From: Planctomycetota bacterium
Lineage (GTDB): Bacteria > Planctomycetota > SZUA-567
Assembly (NCBI GenBank): GCA_020060765.1
Contig: JAGUZQ010000102.1
Location: forward strand, 1-45,353
Length of the DNA: 45,353 bases
Direction of reading: 5' to 3'
A program made the translations under genes and the position numbers. Below the pieces are notes generated by a model, which saw nothing but the letters and a program-made list of their open reading frames with translations, did not search any database and was not told the DNA's origin. How positions within the stretch are numbered: the first letter of the stretch is position 1; every line of letters begins with the position of its first letter. Of the stretch, positions 7,435 to 13,682 are shown in pieces.

Positions 7435-8594
7435 TAATAATACCCTTCCAACTCGAACACTTCCGACAGCACCACCGCAGCGGCACCGAGAGCTGCCGCC
7501 TGCGGCAAAGTCGAGGCAATCACTTCCGTACCCTCCAGGCAGGCGGCAAGACTGTTGCGCTTGAGTCCCTCCCAGACCTTGGGCATGACGATATCTTCAA
7601 ACCGCATCAGGTTGCCGTTGAGAATGATGGTAGTGGGATTCATCACGTTCACCAGCACCGCCAACCCTTCTCCCAGGTCGGAACCGGCCTGCTCCAGCAC
7701 CTTGCGCGCGCCGGAATCAACCTCCCCGATTTCGGCCAGCGACCGCGCGCCCGTCGCCGCGCCGCCGATTTTTTCCAGCAGCACCCGCTCTGAAAGATAA
7801 GCCTCCAGGCAGCCCCGGTTGCCGCAGCGGCATTCCCGACCGGCGCGTTCGATCACCACGTGGCCGATCTCGCCCGCGTACTCCCCTGCCCCGCGATAGA
7901 GCCGTCGGTCGCTGACCAGACCCGCGCCGATGCCGACCCCGAGGTCAATGCAAACGAAATCGTCGTGTTGACGCCCCGCGCCGAACCACTTTTCCGCCAG
8001 CGCCTTGGCGCGCGAGGATTCCTCGAAATACATTTTCCTGTCGGAGATTTTTTCAAAACTTTCGCGGAAATTGAAACCGCGCAATCCCGGCAGATTGATC
8101 GACTCGATCACCAATCCCTGTTCCAGATCGATCACGCCCTGCACCGACAGCCCAGTACCGTAAAGACGTTTTTTCGCCACCTCTTCCAGGGAGGCAAAAA
8201 CATTTTTCACCGCCTTGGCGATAACGGCGGCGGCGGCGTTTTCGCCCAGCGGCACCGACTGGGAGGAGTAAATCTCGCCCCGGAAGTCCAGCAGTACCCC
8301 GCTGACGCATTCAGCGGAAATATCCAGCCCCGCCACCAGCGGCCCGTCGTGGCTGAAATCCAGCAGCGTCAGCGGTCGGCCTTTAGCCACCATCTTGCGC
8401 CCGACTTCCTCCACCAGTCCCTCGGCGATGATTTCACTGACGAAGTTGGTAATGCTTTTTTTGTCCAGCCCTACCAGCCGGGCTATGTCGGAACGCGACA
8501 ACGACAGGTTCAGTCGGATGGCGTTAAGCACCTTCGCGCGATTGATCCGCTTCATCAGCTCGTGATTGGAAATTTCGATTGTCTTTCTTACCAC
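7428..8594 (-). CDS. ROK-family transcriptional regulator
   Basis: 388 aa, GTG start at 8594 with GGAGA six bases upstream. Residues about 10-75 form a winged helix-turn-helix (LSRSDIARLVGLDKKSITNF is the helix-turn-helix core). The rest is a ROK sugar-kinase-like domain: GLDISAECVSGVLLDFRGE, the glycine-rich DLGVGIGAGLV strand, and the zinc motif GHVVIERAGRECRCGNRGCL. The family (NagC, XylR, Mlc) are repressors that sense sugars or sugar phosphates. A plausible target is the downstream aminotransferase/dehydrogenase/ceramidase-like set, which is transcribed in the same direction. Its own promoter (8614-8642) contains a short inverted repeat in the spacer that could be an autoregulatory operator. 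Confidence 0.92.
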   Translation of the reverse strand: MVRKTIEISNHELMKRINRAKVLNAIRLNLSLSRSDIARLVGLDKKSITNFVSEIIAEGLVEEVGRKMVAKGRPLTLLDFSHDGPLVAGLDISAECVSGVLLDFRGEIYSSQSVPLGENAAAAVIAKAVKNVFASLEEVAKKRLYGTGLSVQGVIDLEQGLVIESINLPGLRGFNFRESFEKISDRKMYFEESSRAKALAEKWFGAGRQHDDFVCIDLGVGIGAGLVSDRRLYRGAGEYAGEIGHVVIERAGRECRCGNRGCLEAYLSERVLLEKIGGAATGARSLAEIGEVDSGARKVLEQAGSDLGEGLAVLVNVMNPTTIILNGNLMRFEDIVMPKVWEGLKRNSLAACLEGTEVIASTLPQAAALGAAAVVLSEVFELEGYYYI

Positions 8595-8613
8595 CGCGAA
8601 TCTCCTTTTCAGT

Positions 8614-8642
8614 ATTTTAATAGATATCTTCTACGAAGTCAA
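8614..8642 (-). promoter_or_regulatory. Sigma-70-type promoter of the ROK gene
   Basis: On the - strand, TTGACT (8642-8637), a 17-base spacer and TAAAAT (8619-8614) give five of six matches in both boxes. The predicted start would leave a leader of only about 13 bases before the GTG at 8594, just enough for the ribosome site. Confidence 0.65.
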
Positions 8643-8711
8643 ATTCCTTTTTCTTTTTCCTTCTCTTTTTCTTGTTTTCCTGAACTTCAAGTGTCGGAAA
8701 ACTCGCGGAAA

Positions 8712-8727
8712 TGTTTCACGTGAAACA
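8712..8727. promoter_or_regulatory. parS: parS chromosome-partition site
   Basis: TGTTTCACGTGAAACA is a perfect 16-base palindrome. It agrees at every position with the chromosomal parS consensus TGTTNCACGTGAAACA bound by ParB/Spo0J and is flanked by A and T. Chromosomal parS sites typically cluster close to the replication origin. No parA or parB gene is in the window. A ROK operator would be an alternative reading, but ROK operators are usually AT-rich and do not match this 16-mer. Confidence 0.85.
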
Positions 8728-8962
8728 TTGTTAACGCTTGCATATTTTTTCGTTTAGTGATTGCCTGTCGCGAGAGACATATCTCGTAAGCGGTTAATCA
8801 GCAACAAGTTTAAATTATACATATTTTGCAAAGCCTGTATGCTCGCGTCCAGTCAGTTCAGAAAATTTTGCGTATACCTGAGCTATTGCGTTTTCACGCC
8901 CAACTTAAAAACCTGTCCAGCCAACCCTTCAACCATCAAACCATTCTAAAATTGCATTAACC

Positions 8963-9076
8963 CCAATACGGATTTAATTAAGGAAAAACTTGTACCGTCA
9001 TTCCAGCGAAGGCAGGAATGACATGCGTAGCTTTAATCTTAAAACAGAACGGTATTTCCTGATTAAACTTTATTGG
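8963..9076. mobile_element. MITE copy C (one internal palindrome)
   Basis: The ends CCAATA...TATTGG extend into imperfect inverted repeats of about 25 bases. The centre carries the palindrome ATTCCAGCGAAGGCAGGAAT (9000-9019). Its left arm (TTTAATTAAGGAAAAACT) is shared, inverted, with the right end of the copy at 41975-42158, and the run AACTT(G/A)TACCGTCATTCC is shared with the copy at 13261-13402. It seems to be a deletion derivative with one palindrome instead of two. Confidence 0.65.
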
Positions 9077-9098
9077 TATTCACCCTGGCAAATAACCC

Positions 9099-9127
9099 TT
9101 GTTCCGTCCCACTCTAATCCATACAAT
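9099..9127 (+). promoter_or_regulatory. Possible promoter of the FMN-barrel gene
   Basis: TTGTTC, a 17-base spacer and TACAAT (five of six in the -10 box). It lies just outside the MITE and about 70 bases before the start codon. The -35 box is weak. Confidence 0.4.
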
Positions 9128-9197
9128 GCGGTTATACTTCACGCTTTGCAGATTTTATCCAATTAATCGTTTTATTGCCAGAGGAAAGGATATCGAT

Positions 9198-9575
9198 ATG
9201 CCTGATCTTCCAGAGATTGTTTCGCAGGCATGGGCGTCGCGCGAGGGGCCGGTGGTGCTTACCACCGTCAGCGCCGACGGCGTGCCGAATTCCATTTACG
9301 CCAACTGCGCCGAAAAATTCAGCGAGGGAATAATCGCCGTTACCGACAACTATTTCAATAAGACGCGGGAAAACCTGCAACGCCCGCACACCGGCTCCCT
9401 GCTGTTCATCACCGCCGAACGCAAGGCTTACCAGATCAAGGGTCGCCTCGACTACGAGACCGAGGGGGAACTGTTCGATTTCATGCTGACCTGGAGCAAT
9501 CCCAAGCATCCCCGCGTAGGCGTCGCTATAATTAATGTAGAAGAAGTTTATTGCGGAGGGGAGAGGCTGCTGTAA
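9198..9575 (+). CDS. Pyridoxamine 5'-phosphate oxidase-related FMN-binding protein
   Basis: 125 aa from the ATG at 9198, preceded by GAGGAAAGGA; an upstream frame to 9099 has no ribosome site and encodes an unrelated leader. It is a small split-barrel flavin-type domain: GPVVLTTVSADGVPNSIYAN at residues about 15-34, then ITAERKAYQIKGRLDYETEG (about 75-94). The family includes PNP oxidases, flavin reductases and F420- or heme-binding relatives. It is too short to be a full PdxH, so a general flavin-dependent reductase or a stress-related role is more likely; I cannot name the substrate. The ICMT-like gene begins 30 bases downstream. Confidence 0.8.
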   Translation: MPDLPEIVSQAWASREGPVVLTTVSADGVPNSIYANCAEKFSEGIIAVTDNYFNKTRENLQRPHTGSLLFITAERKAYQIKGRLDYETEGELFDFMLTWSNPKHPRVGVAIINVEEVYCGGERLL

Positions 9576-9605
9576 CTTCTCGGGTTACAGTCTATTAGGA
9601 GAACC

Positions 9606-10397
9606 ATGGCACTGCAAGACGAGATGCGGAAAAATGGCGACCGGTTGTTCTGCTGGCGCAGTTACCTGCCTCTATTTTTGATTTTCCTTTTCGCCATCGG
9701 CATCAGGGAATTCAAGCGGCCTGATGAAGACATGGATCGCGCCTGGGAACTTTTCTGTATACTGGTGTCGCTGGCGGGCATGGCGGTACGGGTGCTGACG
9801 GTGGGCTACGTCCCCGGCGGCACCTCCGGGCGCAATACGAAAAAGCAACTGGCCTCGACACTGAACACCACAGGCATGTACTCAATCGTACGGCATCCGC
9901 TGTACCTGGGCAATTTCCTGATCTGGCTGGGACTGTCGCTCTTTATCCAGCAGTGGTGGTTCAGTGTCATCATCATGCTGTTTTTCTGGGTGTATTACGA
10001 ACGCATCATGCTGGCAGAAGAAGGGTTTCTGCTGGATTCATTCGGCGGGGAGTTCACCGATTGGGCGATGCGCACTCCCGCCTTTATTCCCCGGACGGAA
10101 AACTGGATACCCTCGCCGCGGGGCTTCAGTCTCCGCCGGGTGCTGCGGCGCGAATATTCCTCGCTCTTCGGCCTGCTCGCGACTTTTACCTTGCTGGAAG
10201 TGGCTTCCGATTTCGTCACCGACCACCGCTGGACGGTCGATGTCATGTGGCTCGACATTTTCCTGTTCGGACTGGGGCAATACCTGCTCCTGCGCACCCT
10301 CAAAAAAACCACCCGCTGGCTGCACGACGACGGGGACGAAAACCCTGACAATAATCTGGACAATGCCGATTGCAAGAACGTCGCGGATTTGTTATAG
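9606..10397 (+). CDS. Isoprenylcysteine carboxyl methyltransferase-like membrane protein
   Basis: 263 aa, start with AGGAG upstream. There are several membrane helices (about residues 21-37, 48-66, 100-135, 192-228). The ICMT/phospholipid-methyltransferase signature occupies about 95-150: GMYSIVRHPLYLGN, then ERIMLAEEGFLLDSFGGEF, which contains the RHP and EE residues used for SAM and substrate binding. Members methylate isoprenyl-Cys, phospholipids or, in Leptospira, lipid A phosphate. In a bacterium without prenylated proteins a lipid or isoprenoid acceptor in the inner membrane is the better guess. The C-terminal 80 residues include two extra helices and an acidic tail beyond the usual family end. 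Confidence 0.8.
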   Translation: MALQDEMRKNGDRLFCWRSYLPLFLIFLFAIGIREFKRPDEDMDRAWELFCILVSLAGMAVRVLTVGYVPGGTSGRNTKKQLASTLNTTGMYSIVRHPLYLGNFLIWLGLSLFIQQWWFSVIIMLFFWVYYERIMLAEEGFLLDSFGGEFTDWAMRTPAFIPRTENWIPSPRGFSLRRVLRREYSSLFGLLATFTLLEVASDFVTDHRWTVDVMWLDIFLFGLGQYLLLRTLKKTTRWLHDDGDENPDNNLDNADCKNVADLL

Positions 10398-10398
10398 T
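10370..10398 (+). promoter_or_regulatory. Promoter of the TlpA-like gene
   Basis: TTGCAA (10370-10375), a 17-base spacer and TATAGT (10393-10398). It overlaps the last codons of the preceding gene, so the thioredoxin gene may have its own transcript. Confidence 0.5.
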
Positions 10399-10435
10399 AA
10401 AAATATAGCCCCGTAACTTTTTTTTAGGAGAAACC

Positions 10436-11446
10436 GTGAACAAAATCCTCGCCATGTTTCTAACCGTCTCCCTTTTCTGCGCCGCCGCCAACGCGCTCGA
10501 CGTCGGCGAAAAGTCGACTCCGCTCACCGGCGTGACCTGGGTCAAGGGCGAGGGCGTCGACCCCTCCAAGCCGGACGGCAAGCATATTTACATCGTCGAA
10601 TTTTGGGCCACCTGGTGCCAGCCCTGCCACGTTTCCATCCCCCATCTGAACGGCCTCCACGCCAAGTACAAGGACAAGGGACTGGTCATCATGGGCATCT
10701 CCAACGAAACGAAGGAAAAGGTCGACGAATTCATGACCAAACTAAACATGGATTACATCGTCGGCCTGGAGCCAACCAACGCCGTCTTCACCGCCTACAA
10801 AGGTGCCAACCAGGGCATTCCCGAGGCGTTCGTGATCGGCAAAGACGGGAAACTGCTCTGGCGCGGCAACCCCCTCGCCGGACTCGACCGCACCGTCAAG
10901 CTGATCATGGAAGGCAAGTTCGACCTGGAAGTTTCCAAAAAGATCGCTGCTGAACAAGCCAATTTGCAGGCAGCCGCGCAGAAGAACGACGCCAAGGCCG
11001 TGCTGGCGGCGGTAAATGAAATGATCAAGCTGGAGCCCGACAACCACGAACACCACGCCCTGCGCATCAACATCGTCAAACAGATCGGCGGCGCGGCGCA
11101 GGTGCCTGCGTTGTACGACGCCTGGGGCAAGGATTGCGCCAACAACCCCGAAGGCTTGGCCGCGCTGACCAATACACTTCTTAACGCCGACGTCAGCAAT
11201 GTCCGTTTTCTGCAGAAAGCCTTGGAGTTGGCCATGCAGGCGGTGAAGGTCAGTAACGGCACAAGCGCCAACGCGGTACTCGCCCTCGCCCGCGCCTACT
11301 GCGCCCTCGGCGCACACGACAAGGCTCTGGCCGTCCTCGCAGCCTCCGAAAGCAAGGTCGACGCCCACGAAGCGGTGGCACTCAAAGCCTTCTCGCAGTA
11401 TGTCGAAAATGTCAAGCTGCTGCACGACGCCGCGGTCAAGGAATAA
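10436..11446 (+). CDS. Secreted TlpA-like thioredoxin with C-terminal helical repeat region
   Basis: 336 aa, GTG start with AGGAG five bases upstream. Residues 1-20 are a Sec signal peptide (MNKILAMFLTVSLFCAAANA). A thioredoxin-like domain follows (about 25-165): EFWATWCQPCH holds the redox CxxC, and NQGIPEAFVIGKDG holds the cis-proline loop. The C-terminal 170 residues are helical and TPR-like, with repeating AxAxAYCALGAHDKAL-type segments. The protein probably acts in the periplasm as a disulfide reductase or a client-specific redox partner; TlpA/ResA relatives serve cytochrome c and cell-envelope maturation. An array of 7-base repeats starts one base after the stop and an intrinsic terminator follows. 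Confidence 0.88.
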   Translation: MNKILAMFLTVSLFCAAANALDVGEKSTPLTGVTWVKGEGVDPSKPDGKHIYIVEFWATWCQPCHVSIPHLNGLHAKYKDKGLVIMGISNETKEKVDEFMTKLNMDYIVGLEPTNAVFTAYKGANQGIPEAFVIGKDGKLLWRGNPLAGLDRTVKLIMEGKFDLEVSKKIAAEQANLQAAAQKNDAKAVLAAVNEMIKLEPDNHEHHALRINIVKQIGGAAQVPALYDAWGKDCANNPEGLAALTNTLLNADVSNVRFLQKALELAMQAVKVSNGTSANAVLALARAYCALGAHDKALAVLAASESKVDAHEAVALKAFSQYVENVKLLHDAAVKE

Positions 11447-11447
11447 A

Positions 11448-11482
11448 AGTCGCCAGTTGACAGTTGGCAGTCTCCAGTATTG
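11448..11482. repeat. Heptamer array directly after the stop codon
   Basis: Five 7-base units in phase: AGTCGCC, AGTTGAC, AGTTGGC, AGTCTCC, AGTATTG. On the other strand these read as CTGGAGA/CTGCCAA-type units, the same family as at 41911-41952 and 42283-42317. The array begins one base past the TAA at 11444-11446. Confidence 0.75.
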
Positions 11483-11527
11483 GTTTTCGTAGGCGCATTT
11501 ATGCGCTCGAAAAAAACGGAGACTAAG

Positions 11528-11560
11528 AAAATCCCTCCCTTGCCGGGAGGGATTTTTCTT
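11528..11560 (+). terminator. Intrinsic terminator after the TlpA-like gene
   Basis: The stem ATCCCTCCC (11531-11539) pairs with GGGAGGGAT (11545-11553), extended by three A-T pairs, with loop TTGCC and a T-rich tail. Confidence 0.85.
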
Positions 11561-11618
11561 TTTACATGATTACGTTCAAATGACAAACCTGTGCAAAAAC
11601 AAATAACCCTCGAACGTC

Positions 11619-11638
11619 ATTCCCGCGCAGGCGGGAAT
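11619..11638. repeat. Solo REP palindrome
   Basis: ATTCCCGCGCAGGCGGGAAT fits the dRS3-type pattern ATTCCC-N8-GGGAAT. It lacks the long arms of the MITE copies and lies in the tail-to-tail gap between the TlpA-like gene and rpoN. It may also terminate rpoN transcripts. Confidence 0.75.
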
Positions 11639-11669
11639 GACAATTCGTAAAAAACGCAAAAGTCGAAGT

Positions 11670-13217
11670 TCAGAACTCGCGTCTTTGGGAGTGGCTGGGG
11701 AAGCCGAGGTTGGCGCGGTATTTGGCGACGGTGCGGCGCTTGATGCTCATGCCGCTTTTTTCCAGCATATCCTGAATCTCGTCGTCCTTGAGCGGCTTCT
11801 TCTTGTCCTCGGCGTTGATGAAATCGCGGATCTGGTTCATGATCTGCACGTTGGAACTGTCGGCGTTGCCGTGCGAACCGCCTACCGCGCGGGTGAAAAA
11901 CATGCGCAGCGGTTTCAGGCCGATAGGCGTATCGATATATTTGTCCCGCACCGCGCGGCTGACCGTGCTGATATCGATGCCGACCCGGTCGGCGACGTCC
12001 TGCATCATGAGCGGCGCAGGCGCATCGCTCTGGCCGACGAGATATTCCTTCTGCGACTCGGCAATGTCCTGCGCGACCCGCAGGAGCGTCCGCTCCCGTT
12101 GCGCAATCGCCGTAATCAGCCAGCGCGCCGACTGGTACTTGTCCCGCAGCACCTTGCCCTGGTCGCCGACCTTGAGCATCTCGCGCATCTGCTTGAATTC
12201 TTCCGCCCGTTCCGGATCCCGGGACATCTTCTCGCGCAGCTCGCGCCCGCGCTTGGTGGTGTCGAACAAGGCCATGAACATGTCGGAAATGTCGGGTTGC
12301 GCGCCGCCGATCAGAGTGACAATCAATTCCCCTTCCTCGTTCAGTTCGGCGATGACGTCAGGCTGGACGTGGGCGATGCCGCCGGAGCCGTAGTCAAGAC
12401 CCGGATGCGGGTTCAAGGTACGCACGAAAGCGGCGGCGCGCTTGACGTCCTCAACAGTCGCGCCCATGCCGCGCGCGATCAGGGGGAGGCGGTTGGCGGC
12501 GAGGTCTTCCAGGTGGTGGCGCACCAGCTCGCGCTCGAAATGATGATTCTCCCCCAGCGCGTCGATCTGCCTGAGCAGGCATTCGCGGACATTGCGCGAC
12601 CCCACACCGGGAGGGTCGAGGCTCTGCACCGCCTCCAGCGCGTCCTCCAATTCGTCCTCGCTGGGCGGCAGCTCCTCGCCGACAGGTATGGTTTCGGAGA
12701 GGGGTATGGTCAGGTATCCGGCGGGATCGAGATTGTAGATGATCTGCGTGCAGATTTTCCGCTCGCGTTCGGACAGATTCATGAACGTGAGCTGGCTTTC
12801 CAGATACTGGGGGAAAGACATCTCGCGACCGGGCGCGTTTTCGATCAGGTCGAAGCGCTCCTCGTCGTTGAGCGACACGCGGCGGGGAGCGACTTCCTCG
12901 TAATAGGAGTCCCAGTCGTAATCCAGTTCGTCGACTTTGCCAAGGTTTTCGTTAAGGTCGAGTTCGTCGTCGACAAAAGCCTCCGGCGCTTCCCCAGATT
13001 CCTCCTCGTCGCCGTCAAAGCTGGCCTCGTCGCCCTCGTCCCGCATTTCCGCCAATTCGAGGGCTGGGTTCTCGATCAGTTCCTGCTGGATTTTCTGCTC
13101 CAGCGCCATGAGCGGCAACTGCAGCATTTCCATCGACTGGATCATCTGCGGCGTCATGACCATTTCCATGCGCTGCGACATCTGCATCGACAAACCTGGC
13201 GAAAAATCCGGCGACAT
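11670..13217 (-). CDS. rpoN: RNA polymerase sigma-54 factor RpoN
   Basis: 515 aa. Region I is Gln/Met/Leu-rich at the N-terminus (MQMSQRMEMVMTPQMIQSME and the following LQLPLMALEQKIQQELIENP). An acidic region II covers about 58-110. The core-binding domain follows (NLDPAGYL, LDPPGVGSRNVRECLL). The helix-turn-helix is at about 405-425 (MMQDVADRVGIDISTVSRAV), and the C-terminal RpoN box reads RRTVAKYRANLGFP in place of the usual ARRTVAKYRE. All expected parts are present. The start at 13217 has only a weak ribosome site (AGGGGTAGAG). The probable promoter is 257 bases upstream, and a MITE occupies the leader between them. No enhancer-binding activator gene is in the window. Confidence 0.97.
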   Translation of the reverse strand: MSPDFSPGLSMQMSQRMEMVMTPQMIQSMEMLQLPLMALEQKIQQELIENPALELAEMRDEGDEASFDGDEEESGEAPEAFVDDELDLNENLGKVDELDYDWDSYYEEVAPRRVSLNDEERFDLIENAPGREMSFPQYLESQLTFMNLSERERKICTQIIYNLDPAGYLTIPLSETIPVGEELPPSEDELEDALEAVQSLDPPGVGSRNVRECLLRQIDALGENHHFERELVRHHLEDLAANRLPLIARGMGATVEDVKRAAAFVRTLNPHPGLDYGSGGIAHVQPDVIAELNEEGELIVTLIGGAQPDISDMFMALFDTTKRGRELREKMSRDPERAEEFKQMREMLKVGDQGKVLRDKYQSARWLITAIAQRERTLLRVAQDIAESQKEYLVGQSDAPAPLMMQDVADRVGIDISTVSRAVRDKYIDTPIGLKPLRMFFTRAVGGSHGNADSSNVQIMNQIRDFINAEDKKKPLKDDEIQDMLEKSGMSIKRRTVAKYRANLGFPSHSQRREF

Positions 13218-13260
13218 CTCTACCCCTGAATGATCTGAACAAAGCAGTTCATGAAAACTT

Positions 13261-13402
13261 AATGCACTGCAATTTCAGGTAAAACTTATACCGTCATTCC
13301 CGCGAAGGCGGGAATCCAGAAGGTGTTGCGTACGGTTTCACCACTGGATTCCCGCCTTCGCGGGAATGACGCGCGTAACATTAATCGCATTACAGTATGA
13401 TT
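13261..13402. mobile_element. MITE copy A (two internal palindromes)
   Basis: The imperfect inverted ends AATGCACTGCAAT and ATTACAGTATGATT enclose two 20-base palindromes in opposite order, ATTCCCGCGAAGGCGGGAAT (13296-13315) and its reverse complement (13348-13367). The 32 bases between them (CCAGAAGGTGTTGCGTACGG and on to CACTGG) match the same segment of the 41975-42158 copy at about 26 positions, showing that the whole unit, not only the palindrome, has been copied. Confidence 0.75.
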
Positions 13403-13473
13403 GGTTCTTAAACGCACTCCCGCAACACGCGGGTGAAGCGTGCGAATGAAACCCGTCTCCGCGCGACAGCTTA

Positions 13474-13501
13474 ACTATAGCAGGCGCAGCGCGATTGTCA
13501 A
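13474..13501 (-). promoter_or_regulatory. Promoter of rpoN
   Basis: On the - strand, a perfect TTGACA (13501-13496), a 16-base spacer and TATAGT (13479-13474). Transcripts would carry a leader of about 250 bases that includes the MITE. Confidence 0.7.
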
Positions 13502-13544
13502 ATTCTAATCCCGCCCGCGCGTGCGTTCAGACTCTTTTTTAGAC

Positions 13545-13573
13545 TTGAAGAAAAACGCGCGGAAAGGTATTAT
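13545..13573 (+). promoter_or_regulatory. Promoter of the lipoprotein-ExbD-TPR-vWA-kinase operon
   Basis: TTGAAG, a 17-base spacer and TATTAT (five of six in the -10 box). The predicted leader is about 100 bases. It is the only promoter I find before the closely spaced genes at 13683-21216. Confidence 0.6.
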
Positions 13574-13682
13574 TTACTCTGGAAATTTTCATATTTTTCC
13601 GCCTGGTGATTTTATCGAACAAACACCGGCGGCCATATTCGCCTTGCCACCTTTTCAACTGGCATTTCAGGAGAAGCGGCGC

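Larger units (their letters stand above)
8595..9197. other. Intergenic spacer with parS, pyrimidine tract and MITE
   Basis: The spacer lies between divergently transcribed ROK and FMN-barrel genes. From left to right it holds the ROK promoter, a C/T-rich tract (about 8641-8690), the parS site, about 230 AT-rich bases in which I see no gene or strong signal, a MITE (8963-9076), and a promoter for the next gene. It is more AT-rich than the flanking genes. Confidence 0.7.
13218..13682. other. Divergent promoter region of rpoN and the lipoprotein operon
   Basis: 465 bases without a gene. The part next to rpoN is a MITE (13261-13402). The middle holds back-to-back promoters (- strand 13474-13501, + strand 13545-13573). 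The remaining 100 bases are the leader of the lipoprotein gene; an in-frame extension from 13521 through it has no ribosome site. Confidence 0.7.

Noticed and set aside
8761..8949. 62-codon frame in the parS spacer
   Set aside because: No ribosome site and no family resemblance; it is in AT-rich non-coding DNA.
9155..9163. DnaA-box-like TTATCCAAT near parS
   Set aside because: A single imperfect match is not evidence of an origin; no cluster of boxes is seen.
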